DNA of 64,000 bases from Aequitasia sp047973235 (GCA_047973235.1 JBKEBP010000072.1:13510-77509), one strand, 5' to 3'. Counted from the stretch's first letter, positions 18,136 through 26,757 are shown. Notes: generated by a model not told the origin, from the sequence alone. Program-made: numbers and translations.

Positions 18136-18300
18136 GTGAGATTGTATTTGAAGAATGTATCGAAACGCTATGGAGTTGAACCCAATATAACAAAAGCAGT
18201 TAATGAAGTTGATTTTGCTGTTTAAGAGCAGAAATTTTCAGCGATTATAGGAGAATCAGGAATTGGGAAAAGTACACTTTTAAAGCTGATAGGTCTATTG
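18136..18300 (+). pseudogene. ABC transporter ATPase fragment (MacB/LolD-like)
   Basis: GTG 18136 begins an ATPase N-terminus (MRLYLKNVSKRYGVEPN), which is interrupted by TAA at about 18223 and continues in the same frame as KFSAIIGESGIGKSTLLKLI, containing Walker A. Homology then stops. The internal stop and the loss of everything after Walker A show a dead remnant. It resembles ATPases of the MacB/LolD/BceA kind, possibly of an antimicrobial-peptide exporter. Confidence 0.75.
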
Positions 18301-18449
18301 ATTACATGGAAATATAAGAAAATGTCTAGTTTAATACTTGGAGTGGTCTTGATAGGGCCAATTTATTTATGTATTCAAATTGCTTTGAAATTGTGTATGA
18401 AGAAACTATTATTTTTTTGTACCTGCAATATTCGATTGACTTGTTTTAT

Positions 18450-18506
18450 ATTAAACCTCCTCGCCACCTGTATAATTAAAGTGTAAAATACACCCTATTT
18501 TATCAC
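18450..18506. repeat. Leader repeat copy 2
   Basis: This is the counterpart of 9158-9213, with about 48 of 57 bases alike, including GGTGGCGAGGAGG on the minus strand. The start codon position reads ATA instead of ATG, so no gene is expressed from it. Confidence 0.5.
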
Positions 18507-18635
18507 CATGGCATTAGTTGTTTGCAATATTGTAAAAGTTGTGGTTTTTTAGATTACACTAGCTTTTACCGCGCTTTTAAAAAGGAATATGTACTTTCTC
18601 CAAAAGAATATAAGATGCAATGGTTCCAGCTTTAG
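18507..18635 (+). pseudogene. AraC-family C-terminal helix-turn-helix fragment
   Basis: The frame reads HGISCLQYCKSCGFLDYTSF, then YRAFKKEYVLSPKEYKMQ and a stop at 18633-18635. GF-D-TSFYRAFKKEY--SPKEY is the second helix-turn-helix and tail of an AraC regulator. No start or N-terminal part is present. It lies between the leader repeat and the tetR 3' fragment. Confidence 0.7.
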
Positions 18636-18669
18636 ATTCTTCTCTGCGCATTGCTGGCATGTCTCCGTT

Positions 18670-18779
18670 TTCGTTGATTCGCTACGGTAAAACGCGCTTA
18701 TATCAAGATGAATACGAAGAAGGTATCTATATTTACATTGACGCTATTATTCGCTATGTTTTTGGTGAGTAGAATTTCC
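18670..18779 (+). repeat. Direct repeat copy 2 (orphan 3' end of a tetR gene)
   Basis: These 110 bases match 8871-8980 with three differences and keep the frame to the TAG stop, but no TetR N-terminus precedes them. The copy ends about 80 bases from the tRNA-Arg 3' end. Confidence 0.9.
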
Positions 18780-18789
18780 AAGAAATAGA

Positions 18790-18836
18790 GAAACCGCCGA
18801 GAAAATCCTTAAACAAAGGAATTTCTCGGCGGTTTC
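18790..18836. terminator. Long hairpin, likely terminator of tRNA-Arg
   Basis: GAAACCGCCGAGAAA (18790-18804) and its exact reverse complement (18822-18836) enclose a second short stem TCCTT/AAGGA. It follows the tRNA on the minus strand. The T run is weak, so termination strength is uncertain. Confidence 0.55.
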
Positions 18837-18856
18837 CGGTCGGCATAATCAACTAA

Positions 18857-18928
18857 CGTCTCCTGCAGGAATCGAACCTGCACTTGTTCCTTAGGAGGGA
18901 ACCGTAATATCCATTTTACTAAGGAGAC
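18857..18928 (-). tRNA. tRNA-Arg (anticodon CCT)
   Basis: Read on the minus strand, the gene begins GTCTCCTTAG and ends AGGAGAC plus discriminator G. The acceptor stem pairs over 7 bases, the anticodon arm GTTCC-CTCCTAA-GGAAC gives CCT (reads AGG), and the T arm GCAGGTTCGATTCCTGC is intact. CCA is not encoded. The accessory block 1-18.8 kb lies directly on its 3' side, a common integration position. Confidence 0.93.
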
Positions 18929-19088
18929 CAAATATCTGTTTTTTACGACCGCCTAATTATACTGTAAAATACATAAATTGTAAAGTTTTAAGATTTAAAA
19001 TTTTATACTAATTAATATCAAATTAATTGGTTTTTCTTTTACATATTCCTATAATATGAGTAAGTAAAACAACAACCGGAGGATAAGT

Positions 19089-20351
19089 ATGAAATTTAGA
19101 ATGGATCAATTATTGCATGCATTTTCAATAGGCTTTGATTCTGTTGAAGCTGACTATTTTGATACCACGTCAAATCACGGCAGGCGCATTGCTCTTTTGT
19201 GCATTAGGATGTCTAAGTACCTTGGTCTAAGTAATGATATGCGTATAGGTATTGCTTATTGTGCTATCTTACACGATAATGCGCTTACAGAAACTTTCCA
19301 ATATAGAAATGGCAGTCATAATAATGCTATCTATAAAAAGCAGCATTGTTTAATAGGTGAATCTAATGCCTCATACCTCTCCTTCCCTTGTAATGTAACT
19401 GATATTATTAAGTATCATCACGAATATGTAGATAAGTCCGGCCCTTTCAAGACAAACGCTAACGTGACGCCTATAGGGGCACAACTAATAGCTATTGCTG
19501 ATGAGATTGACGCTAAATATCATTTAGAAACAATAACACCTGAGCAGCTGCTCATAATTCATGATGATATATCTCAAAAGATTAACTCACATTATACTGA
19601 AGCTTCTGCTACTGCCATGCTTGGAATATTAGATGAAACTTTACTAATTGAATTAAGTAATGCTATGATTGAGCAGACACTACAAAAAGAATTTCCAATA
19701 TGGACTATTGATTGTCCTGCTGAAGACTTAATGCTCATGTTCAAAACACTGGCTAAAATCACTGATTATAAGTCGAAATTCACCGCAAAGCATTCCTCAC
19801 AAATTGCTAATAGAGCATATATAATGGCCGAGTATTACAAAATGGATTTGGAAACATGTGCAAAGGTCTATATGGCGGCTTCTGTCCATGATATAGGAAA
19901 GCTAATGACCCCTACCTCGGTTTTAGAAAAACCCGGCAAACTAAATAATGATGAATTTCAAATTATTAAGCAGCATGTATCTTGGAGCTATATTATGCTG
20001 TGTGATATTGAAGGTTTTGAGGAAATATGTCTATGGGCTGTGACACATCATAGAAAGCTTAACGGTACCGGATATCCTAAATTTCCTGATGGATATTTAC
20101 CGGATGATTGCTTTGTATGCCGTTTGATGACTTGTATAGATATATATCAAGCAGTTCGTGAATCAAGACCTTACCACAGTGGACGTACTCATGAACAAAC
20201 AATGGCGATTATGTATCAAATGGTCGATCGAGGTGAAATAGATACCACCATTGTATCTGACTTAGATAAGGTAATGTCAGCATTTCCTGAAGGTGATGGA
20301 GATGTACCGGAACCGGAATACTTAAGAAGGCTTCATTCCCTCAACCCTTAA
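19089..20351 (+). CDS. HD / HD-GYP domain protein (candidate c-di-GMP phosphodiesterase)
   Basis: The 420-residue protein has two HD-type domains. The first (about residues 20-130) keeps HGRR and AILHDNALTE. The second (about 225-400) is HD-GYP: HSSQIANRAY, SVHDIGKLMTPTSVLEKPGK, THHRKLNGTGYP and RLMTCIDIYQAV hold the metal ligands and the GYP triad. HD-GYP domains hydrolyse cyclic di-GMP or related dinucleotides. No sensory or membrane segment is visible. GGAGG lies 8 bases before ATG. It stands alone between the tRNA and a terminator at 20361-20408. A link to pilus expression downstream would be speculation. Confidence 0.85.
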   Translation: MKFRMDQLLHAFSIGFDSVEADYFDTTSNHGRRIALLCIRMSKYLGLSNDMRIGIAYCAILHDNALTETFQYRNGSHNNAIYKKQHCLIGESNASYLSFPCNVTDIIKYHHEYVDKSGPFKTNANVTPIGAQLIAIADEIDAKYHLETITPEQLLIIHDDISQKINSHYTEASATAMLGILDETLLIELSNAMIEQTLQKEFPIWTIDCPAEDLMLMFKTLAKITDYKSKFTAKHSSQIANRAYIMAEYYKMDLETCAKVYMAASVHDIGKLMTPTSVLEKPGKLNNDEFQIIKQHVSWSYIMLCDIEGFEEICLWAVTHHRKLNGTGYPKFPDGYLPDDCFVCRLMTCIDIYQAVRESRPYHSGRTHEQTMAIMYQMVDRGEIDTTIVSDLDKVMSAFPEGDGDVPEPEYLRRLHSLNP

Positions 20352-20360
20352 TATTGTTAA

Positions 20361-20408
20361 AAAATGAACTCCTAGAGACCTGCAACTTATCTCCCGGAGT
20401 TCACTTTT
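20361..20408 (+). terminator. Terminator after the HD-GYP gene
   Basis: TGAACTCC (20365-20372) pairs with GGAGTTCA (20396-20403), followed by CTTTTG. It separates this gene from the convergent DUF3881 gene. Confidence 0.55.
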
Positions 20409-20414
20409 GTGTTA

Positions 20415-21293
20415 TTATCTAAAATGAATATGTCCCTGCATCAGCATATTCCCTTTAAAACGCCTTCCCACAGCCGGTTCTCCTCTAAGACCCCTCTGTG
20501 GAACACATATGTCGAAATTCAGACCGTTAACATCAAGTCCCATGACATATATTTTTTCTTTCGAAACCTCATTTTCAATAAGATTCAAACTTCTGATTTC
20601 ACCCATGATTGAATATATATCGCATTCTACACCATATGGCATGATATATGTATCGACAATGCTTAGAATATCTTCTGAAATAAGCCTTCTTGACACTTTT
20701 GAATATACATCTATATCATCTAATGTAAGGCTTTCCATCGCGAGAGGATCACCCTCTTTCGCATCATTAATTAGTGACATTCTACTCTTAGATTCTTCGT
20801 TAATGACTTTCTTTTGCTCTTCACTCTTTAGGATAGGTAAGAGTATCGTCCCTTTATTACATAATCCCGATATTGTTACTGAGGTGTATTTGATAGTTTT
20901 ATTACCTTTTTGTTTTTCACGTAAAAATTCTATTGCATTCTGTAATTTGAATATAAGGCTTACTCCGACTTTTAAGTCTTCACATATACCCACGTAGTCT
21001 TCCTTTTCGACTCTTTTTTCCACAATAATCTCAGAGTACGAGGTTATGCCTGTGCCTTTAAAAAATGGATAATAATATTCTTTCGAGAAAAGCTCGTCTA
21101 TATCCATATATCCGGCTAATGCTATACCTATGCCGGGACCATATTCTCTTTTAAACTCGCAGAAATCCCATTTTCTTTCCACTCCTACAAGTTCATGGTG
21201 TGTATATTCCCATTCAACTTGGTTAACAACCGAGTCAACCTTTGATTTAGTATTTAAAGATCCAAAACCTATCGCTTTTAAATATTGGTGCAT
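20415..21293 (-). CDS. DUF3881 family protein
   Basis: The 292-residue soluble protein opens MHQYLKAIGFG, the typical start of the DUF3881 family found mainly in Lachnospiraceae. It has no signal peptide or membrane segment. A conserved ending VGRRFKGNMLMQGHIHF closes it. It is the last gene of the run parA-parB-DUF4446-serS-DUF3881 on the minus strand, 9 bases after serS. Function is unknown; the steady pairing with serS is a lineage feature rather than proof of a role in translation. Confidence 0.75.
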   Translation of the reverse strand: MHQYLKAIGFGSLNTKSKVDSVVNQVEWEYTHHELVGVERKWDFCEFKREYGPGIGIALAGYMDIDELFSKEYYYPFFKGTGITSYSEIIVEKRVEKEDYVGICEDLKVGVSLIFKLQNAIEFLREKQKGNKTIKYTSVTISGLCNKGTILLPILKSEEQKKVINEESKSRMSLINDAKEGDPLAMESLTLDDIDVYSKVSRRLISEDILSIVDTYIMPYGVECDIYSIMGEIRSLNLIENEVSKEKIYVMGLDVNGLNFDICVPQRGLRGEPAVGRRFKGNMLMQGHIHFR

Positions 21294-21302
21294 ATTATCC
21301 TC

Positions 21303-22589
21303 TTATTTTTTCCGGATTTCAGTCATTCCACCCATATATGGCTGTAAAGCCTCAGGAATAAGAACATTTCCATCCTCTTGTAAATTGTTCTCAAGAAATG
21401 CAATTAACATTCTTGGTGGTGCTACTACTGTATTATTAAGTGTATGTGCAAAATACTTATCGCCATCCGCGCCCTTTACTTTTATTCCAAGTCTTCTTGC
21501 CTGTGCATCTCCTAAGTTAGAGCAACTTCCTACTTCAAAGTATTTCTCTTGTCTTGGAGACCATGCTTCTACATCACAAGATTTAACTTTCAGATCTGCC
21601 AAATCCCCTGAACAACATTCAAGTGTTCTAACAGGTATGTCTAATGTTCTAAAGAAATCTACCGTATTCTTCCATAATACATCGTAATACTTCATACTAT
21701 CTTCAGGCTTACATACAACTATCATTTCTTGTTTCTCAAATTGGTGAATTCTGTATACGCCTCTCTCCTCTATTCCATGTGCTCCTTTTTCTTTTCTGAA
21801 ACAAGGTGAGTAACTTGTTAGTGTTTGTGGCAGTTCACTCTCATCAAGCATAGTATTGATAAATTTACCTATCATTGAATGCTCGCTTGTACCAATAAGA
21901 TACAAATCTTCACCTTCAATTTTATACATCATAGCATCCATTTCGGCAAAGCTCATAACACCTGTAACAACTTCACTTCTGATCATAAATGGTGGTATAC
22001 AATATGTAAACCCTCTATTAATCATAAAATCTCTGGCATAGGATGTAACAGCCGAATGTAACCTGGCAATATCGCCCATCAAATAGTAGAAACCGTTTCC
22101 GGCTACTTTGCCGGCACTCTTTATGTCAATACCATCAAATGACTCCATTATATCTGTATGATACGGAATTTCAAAGTCAGGAACTACAGGTTCTCCAAAT
22201 TTTTCATTCTCAACATTTTCGGAATCGTCTTTTCCTATCGGTACTGAAGGATCTATAATATTTGGTATAGTCATCATAATATTTTTTATTTTTTCTTCTA
22301 CATCACGTTCTTCTACAGAAAGAGCCTCGACTAAACCGGCGTTTTTCTCCACTTCTGCCTTACATTTGTCTGCTTCTTCCTTATTGCCTGCCGCCATAAA
22401 AGCACCAATTTGTTTTGATATCTTATTTTTCTCTGCTCTTAATACTTCTACTTCCTGTTTAATATCACGATTTCGCTTATCAAATTCTAAAACTTCATCA
22501 ACCAATTTAAGTTTATCATCCTGAAATTTCTTCTTTATGTTTTCCTTTACCACCTCAGGATTATTTCTGACAAATTTTATATCTAACAT
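21303..22589 (-). CDS. serS: Seryl-tRNA synthetase
   Basis: The 428-residue class II synthetase charges tRNA-Ser. Residues about 1-110 are the tRNA-binding helical arm (MLDIKFVRNNPEVVKENIKK onward). Motif 2 is in SPCFRKEKGAHGIEERG-YRIHQF, and motif 3 is LNNTVVAPPRMLIAFLENN, a variant typical of Lachnospiraceae enzymes rather than the usual G-x-R form. Length is normal. It follows the DUF4446 gene closely, and no T-box leader fits in the 13-base gap. Confidence 0.95.
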   Translation of the reverse strand: MLDIKFVRNNPEVVKENIKKKFQDDKLKLVDEVLEFDKRNRDIKQEVEVLRAEKNKISKQIGAFMAAGNKEEADKCKAEVEKNAGLVEALSVEERDVEEKIKNIMMTIPNIIDPSVPIGKDDSENVENEKFGEPVVPDFEIPYHTDIMESFDGIDIKSAGKVAGNGFYYLMGDIARLHSAVTSYARDFMINRGFTYCIPPFMIRSEVVTGVMSFAEMDAMMYKIEGEDLYLIGTSEHSMIGKFINTMLDESELPQTLTSYSPCFRKEKGAHGIEERGVYRIHQFEKQEMIVVCKPEDSMKYYDVLWKNTVDFFRTLDIPVRTLECCSGDLADLKVKSCDVEAWSPRQEKYFEVGSCSNLGDAQARRLGIKVKGADGDKYFAHTLNNTVVAPPRMLIAFLENNLQEDGNVLIPEALQPYMGGMTEIRKK

Positions 22590-22602
22590 ACAATCTCCTT
22601 AC

Positions 22603-23133
22603 CTACTTATTGTTTTCGTTTTCTGATGCTTCAAAGTTAATACTAAAAATTGCCTTATCAAGTGCTTCAGCCTCTTCTTCAGCCAACTCTACGTAGCTTC
22701 TTCCCTTGACAATTTCTTTAATATACGTATAACAGCCTTCTCTACTATGCATAGCATTAAGTATCCAACCATTATCCTTTTCATCTAACATAGCTATCGC
22801 AAAGCTTAACTTACCACCCATTTCATTAAAAGCATCGTACTTTATTATACCTACCTTTTGATAATTGTTGGTATTTTTATTATACAAATTTTTAATATCT
22901 TGTCTATTTTGCTTAACTACTCTTATAATTGAATCAACTTCAGAGAATTTCTCTCTAAAGCTTTCTTCAAGTCCCTTACCATCTTTACCTTTCATAAATG
23001 TATTATAGCTATTTTTCAGTCTGATATAATTAAAGTGTAGCTTAATTACGTATAGTATCACAGCTACCAACAAGACAGCAAGTATAATTATTAATATACC
23101 GGGATCTGCATTTCCTAAAACTGTACTTTCCAT
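22603..23133 (-). CDS. DUF4446 family membrane protein
   Basis: The protein of about 176 residues has one N-terminal membrane helix (ILIIILAVLLVAVILYVIKL), a short coiled region (about 40-85) and a conserved cytoplasmic domain (KVGIIKYDAFNEMGGKLSFA, then DEKDNGWILNAMHSREG). DUF4446 proteins commonly follow parB in Firmicutes; function is unknown. ATG 23133 lies one base after the parB stop and has AAGGAG 6 bases upstream, so I prefer it to the GTG at 23148. Confidence 0.82.
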   Translation of the reverse strand: MESTVLGNADPGILIIILAVLLVAVILYVIKLHFNYIRLKNSYNTFMKGKDGKGLEESFREKFSEVDSIIRVVKQNRQDIKNLYNKNTNNYQKVGIIKYDAFNEMGGKLSFAIAMLDEKDNGWILNAMHSREGCYTYIKEIVKGRSYVELAEEEAEALDKAIFSINFEASENENNK

Positions 23134-23134
23134 T

Positions 23135-24034
23135 CTATTCTCCTTCACTTACGCTTGTAATTAATTCGAACAGGTGTTCGATTTCTTTTTCAGAGTAGTA
23201 TTCGATTTCAATTTTCCCTTTTCCATTTCCTTTTGAAACCACTTTTACTTTTGTTCCTATTGCCTCCTGCATTTTTTCTTCCATATCTCTATATATAAAT
23301 TCATTTTGTACAGGTTTCTTTATTACCGATTTCTTGGGATTTTTTATACTCTTTACAATCTTCTCTATTTCCCGTACACTGAGTTTTTCATCAAAAACAC
23401 GATTAGCAAGTGTATATTGTACTTCCGCATTGTCAATTGCCAGCAACGCTCTTGCATGTCCTGTTGATATCATATCATCAACGATCATTTGTCTAACTCT
23501 ATCATCCAATTTAAGTAAGCGCATAGCATTAGTTACTGCTGTCCTACTCTTAGATACTCTATCCGCTACTTCATCTTGTTTCAGATTATGCTCCTCTATA
23601 AGTTGTTTATATGCCAGAGCTTCCTCTATTGGGTTTAAGTCCTCTCGTTGTATATTTTCAATAATTGCATATTCTAATGTCTCTAAGTCTGATAAATCCT
23701 TAATTATAGCCGGTATTTCTTTTAATCCTGCCAACTTGGACGCTCTCCATCGTCTCTCACCGGCAACTATTTGATAATAATCGTCCTTCTTATTTACCAT
23801 AATCGGGTAAATAACTCCATTCTTTTTTACAGACTCAGATAGTTCAATAATTCCGTCCTCATTAAAATTACTTCTCGGCTGCTTTTTATTTGGCTCAACT
23901 TGATTTATATTCAGCATAACAACATTGAGTCTTTTCATGTCATCCGTTTCTTCTTTTGATTTTGTATTTATTTCTCGATTGTCAGGTATCAGACTATCAA
24001 GTCCTTTACCTAATCCCTTGCGTTTAACTGCCAT
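23135..24034 (-). CDS. parB: Chromosome partitioning protein ParB (Spo0J)
   Basis: The 299-residue ParB/Spo0J has the N-terminal CTPase domain with the box GERRWRASKLAGLKEIPAI, the central helix-turn-helix that reads parS (DEVADRVSKSRTAVTNAMRL) and a C-terminal dimerisation segment. It binds the two parS sites at 24875-24925 and spreads from them with ParA and SMC to organise and segregate the origin. GAGGAGG lies 5 bases before ATG. It follows parA directly. Confidence 0.95.
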   Translation of the reverse strand: MAVKRKGLGKGLDSLIPDNREINTKSKEETDDMKRLNVVMLNINQVEPNKKQPRSNFNEDGIIELSESVKKNGVIYPIMVNKKDDYYQIVAGERRWRASKLAGLKEIPAIIKDLSDLETLEYAIIENIQREDLNPIEEALAYKQLIEEHNLKQDEVADRVSKSRTAVTNAMRLLKLDDRVRQMIVDDMISTGHARALLAIDNAEVQYTLANRVFDEKLSVREIEKIVKSIKNPKKSVIKKPVQNEFIYRDMEEKMQEAIGTKVKVVSKGNGKGKIEIEYYSEKEIEHLFELITSVSEGE

Positions 24035-24036
24035 AC

Positions 24037-24807
24037 TTACCTCCTCATTCCTCTATCGATTACTTCCTGCGCCAGTTCTCTATAACTTCTGGCTCCTGCC
24101 GATGTTTCATCGTATATATTTATAGGCATCCCATAGCTCGGTGCCTCAGCCAATCGAATGTTTCTTGGTATTATAGTATTATACACCGTTTGTTCTATAT
24201 TTTCTTTTACATTTTCTACCACCTGTAATGAAAGGTTCGTCCTCGCATCAAACATCGTAAATACTACTCCTTCAATTTTTAAATCAGGTGACAGTCTCTC
24301 CGATACCAGATTTACAGTGTGAACCAGTTGGCTCAACCCTTCCAACGCATAGTATTCTGTTTGAATTGGAACTAAAACAGAGTCAGCTGTAGTCATGGCA
24401 TTTATAGTAAGCATACTGAGAGAAGGAGGACAGTCAATTATAATATAGTCATATGTATCCCTTATTCCTGCTACCTTATTTCTTAATATATACTCCTTAT
24501 TTGGAATATCAACCAGTTCTATCTCAGCTGCCGAAAGATCTATATTCGAAGGCAACACATCCAAATTGTCCAAAACTTCATTATAAATAGCTTCATTTAT
24601 ATCAAGATCGGCTATTATAATGTCATATACTGTTTTTCCTAAGTCTTTTTTCTCGAGACTGAGCCCACTAGTCATATTTCCTTGTGGATCCATGTCGATT
24701 GCAAGTACCTTTTTCCCTTTTTCAGCTAAACAAGCAGCCAGATTAATGGCTGTTGTAGTCTTTCCCACGCCGCCTTTTTGGTTGGCAATAGCTATTATTT
24801 CACTCAT
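24037..24807 (-). CDS. parA: Chromosome partitioning ATPase ParA (Soj)
   Basis: The protein of about 256 residues is a Walker-type ATPase with the deviant P-loop KGGVGKTTTAINLAA, Walker A' DMDPQGN and Walker B YIIIDCPPSL. It partners ParB in origin segregation and, in Firmicutes, also touches DnaA regulation. ATG 24807 with AGGTGG 6 bases upstream is preferred to GTG 24816. Two parS sites lie just upstream, so ParB binding may also affect its promoter. Confidence 0.95.
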   Translation of the reverse strand: MSEIIAIANQKGGVGKTTTAINLAACLAEKGKKVLAIDMDPQGNMTSGLSLEKKDLGKTVYDIIIADLDINEAIYNEVLDNLDVLPSNIDLSAAEIELVDIPNKEYILRNKVAGIRDTYDYIIIDCPPSLSMLTINAMTTADSVLVPIQTEYYALEGLSQLVHTVNLVSERLSPDLKIEGVVFTMFDARTNLSLQVVENVKENIEQTVYNTIIPRNIRLAEAPSYGMPINIYDETSAGARSYRELAQEVIDRGMRR

Positions 24808-24874
24808 TTTATCCACCTTTTCAAATTTATATACTATATAAGTATAGCATTTTTTTTATTACTTATCTACACAA

Positions 24875-24890
24875 TGTTTCACGTGAAACA
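24875..24890. promoter_or_regulatory. parS: parS site 1
   Basis: TGTTTCACGTGAAACA is the exact 16-base parS palindrome bound by Spo0J-type ParB. It lies upstream of parA. Confidence 0.97.
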
Positions 24891-24909
24891 TATATTTTAA
24901 AAATAGAAT

Positions 24910-24925
24910 TGTTTCACGTGAAACA
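24910..24925. promoter_or_regulatory. parS: parS site 2
   Basis: A second exact TGTTTCACGTGAAACA lies 35 bases from the first (start to start), between parA and the divergent hydrolase gene. Two sites at this spacing should give cooperative ParB loading close to the origin. Confidence 0.97.
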
Positions 24926-24996
24926 TTGTGATATATTACTTTAAATTATTGGGATTATATAGTATAATAATTAAAGTAAGAAGGGTTGGTGATTTA

Positions 24997-25950
24997 ATGA
25001 ATTGGAAAAAAAAGGTAGCCATAGCTACAGCTTTTACAGGAATGACTATATCAGCTATTCACATAGTAAATAGGGTGCTTTCATATAATGCTAGCAGGGA
25101 TAATGTGTTAAGAATAGCTTCAGGTTTTACATATAACTGGAAATTTGGTAAGATTTTCTATAAAAAAATGGGAATAGGGTCTCCTTTATTGTTAATACAC
25201 GACTTACAAGCATTCTCTTCATCTGAAGAATGGAATGCAGTAATAGGTGAGTTCTCCAAAAAGCATACTGTCTATGCAATTGATTTGTTAGGTTGTGGTC
25301 GCTCTGAAAAGCCTAATATTATGTATACTAATTACTTATATTTGCAGATGATTAATGATTTTATAAAGCAAGTCATCGGAAACAAAACGAATGTAATATC
25401 AATGGGTGAGTCATCATCCTTTGTACTTGGTGCTTGCAGCAATAATAAGGATATAATAAATAAAATAATCATGGTAAGTCCTTGTAGTATAAAGAATCTT
25501 TCAACAGTTCCGACAAGTAGCTCTAAGACTGCTTCATGGCTTGTTAATTCTCCAATATTGGGGACACTCCTTTATCATATACTTTATAGCAAGGGTAGAA
25601 TACGTGCTTATTTCAACAAAGAGTATTTTCATGTATCAGATAGTTATGCTAAAAACATGTTGGATGCTTTCTATGAATCTGCACATGTTGAAAAGTCAGC
25701 AGGTAAGCATCTCGCTTCTAGTCTTATTGGTCGATATACTACTGCACAGGTTAATGCTTTTATAAAGAATATTGAAAATAGTGTATATATAATTAGTGGA
25801 GATCATAAATTTGATGATTTAGCAATAATAGAAGAGTATCAAAACAAGCTTCCTTCTATTGAATGTACTCAGATACTAAATTGTGGTGCTCTTCCTCAAA
25901 TGGATAAGTCTGAAGAGTTTCTTGAACACGTATCAATATATCTTTCATAG
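24997..25950 (+). CDS. Alpha/beta hydrolase-fold protein, membrane-anchored, possibly catalytically impaired
   Basis: The protein of about 317 residues starts with a signal-like helix (KKVAIATAFTGMTISAIHIV) and has an alpha/beta-hydrolase core: oxyanion region LLLIHDLQAFSSS, strand-turn AIDLLGCGRSEKPN and nucleophile elbow MGESSS (Ser139). Near the C-terminus, where family members have a His just before Leu-Pro, this one reads CGALPQMDKSEEF with Ala. It starts at ATG 24997, behind AAGGG, rather than upstream. Transcription diverges from parA; a strong terminator follows. Substrate is unknown. Confidence 0.8.
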   Translation: MNWKKKVAIATAFTGMTISAIHIVNRVLSYNASRDNVLRIASGFTYNWKFGKIFYKKMGIGSPLLLIHDLQAFSSSEEWNAVIGEFSKKHTVYAIDLLGCGRSEKPNIMYTNYLYLQMINDFIKQVIGNKTNVISMGESSSFVLGACSNNKDIINKIIMVSPCSIKNLSTVPTSSSKTASWLVNSPILGTLLYHILYSKGRIRAYFNKEYFHVSDSYAKNMLDAFYESAHVEKSAGKHLASSLIGRYTTAQVNAFIKNIENSVYIISGDHKFDDLAIIEEYQNKLPSIECTQILNCGALPQMDKSEEFLEHVSIYLS

Positions 25951-25971
25951 AGAATAATATTTGAATATATT

Positions 25972-26024
25972 AATAGGCATAGAACAGTAATTAAGATTAT
26001 TACGTGTTCTATGCCTATTTTTAG
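25972..26024. terminator. Strong rho-independent terminator
   Basis: AATAGGCATAGAACA (25972-25986) pairs perfectly with 26005-26019, followed by TTTTTAG. It lies between the plus-strand hydrolase and the end of the minus-strand rsmG operon and may serve both. Confidence 0.85.
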
Positions 26025-26037
26025 ATATTAAGCATAT

Positions 26038-26757
26038 CTATAAAGGTTTATATAAAGGTTTCTTCGATGGGAGAGGAGCTTTCCTGGGGTACTTTATATT
26101 CGTGCTTGCTATTTTCCTTATAACTGGTATTTTTCTGGTAATATTACTATTTGGAAGGTTAAAATCAGTTATACTATCTATTTGACCGCCTAATGCTATG
26201 ATTGCTTTATGAGCATTACTGATTTCTAAATCCGATTCACCGGTTTTGTATGGAGTAAATATACCCCCCACTCGTATATATGGTATACAATATTCACTTA
26301 GCGTTGACAAATTTGCTACGGCTCTTGAAACACATAAGTCATATGATTCACGATACTTTTTATCCTTAGCAAAGTCTTCAGCTCTTCCATGAATTGCTTG
26401 TATATTACTTAGTTCAAGTTCTTTTATAATAGTATTAAGGAAATTTATTCGCTTATTTAGTGAATCCACCAGAGTAACCTTTAGATGTGGAAAAGCTATC
26501 TTAAGTGGTATCCCCGGAAATCCTGCACCTGTTCCTATATCAATAACCGTTTCTATTTTCTTAATATCAACAGCATTAATTAGTGATAGACTATCTTGAA
26601 AATGTTTTTGAACTACCTCATCGTAATCGGTAATAGCAGTTAGATTCACGTTTTTATTCCAATAAATAAGTAATTCATAGTATTTATCGTACTTATGTTC
26701 TGTATTTTCATTTATTTCTATATTCAGCTTTTCTAATTCGTTCTTGATTTTACCCAT
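26038..26757 (-). CDS. rsmG: 16S rRNA (guanine-N7)-methyltransferase RsmG
   Basis: The 239-residue protein methylates G527 (E. coli numbering) of 16S rRNA. The S-adenosylmethionine pocket TVIDIGTGAGFPGIPLKIAFP and the later SRAVANLSTLSEYCIPY region with KTG are the usual RsmG marks. The mnmG gene overlaps its start by 8 bases. Loss of rsmG in other bacteria gives low-level streptomycin resistance; here the gene looks intact. It is the last gene of the mnmE-mnmG-rsmG run. Confidence 0.95.
   Translation of the reverse strand: MGKIKNELEKLNIEINENTEHKYDKYYELLIYWNKNVNLTAITDYDEVVQKHFQDSLSLINAVDIKKIETVIDIGTGAGFPGIPLKIAFPHLKVTLVDSLNKRINFLNTIIKELELSNIQAIHGRAEDFAKDKKYRESYDLCVSRAVANLSTLSEYCIPYIRVGGIFTPYKTGESDLEISNAHKAIIALGGQIDSITDFNLPNSNITRKIPVIRKIASTNIKYPRKAPLPSKKPLYKPL

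Noticed and set aside
18298..18486. 62-codon frame between the ABC and AraC remnants
   Set aside because: It begins in degraded ABC sequence and runs antisense through the leader repeat; composition is random and there is no ribosome site.
20509..20997. Open frame of about 160 codons antisense to the DUF3881 gene
   Set aside because: Shadow frame; the minus-strand protein fits a conserved family and gene order.
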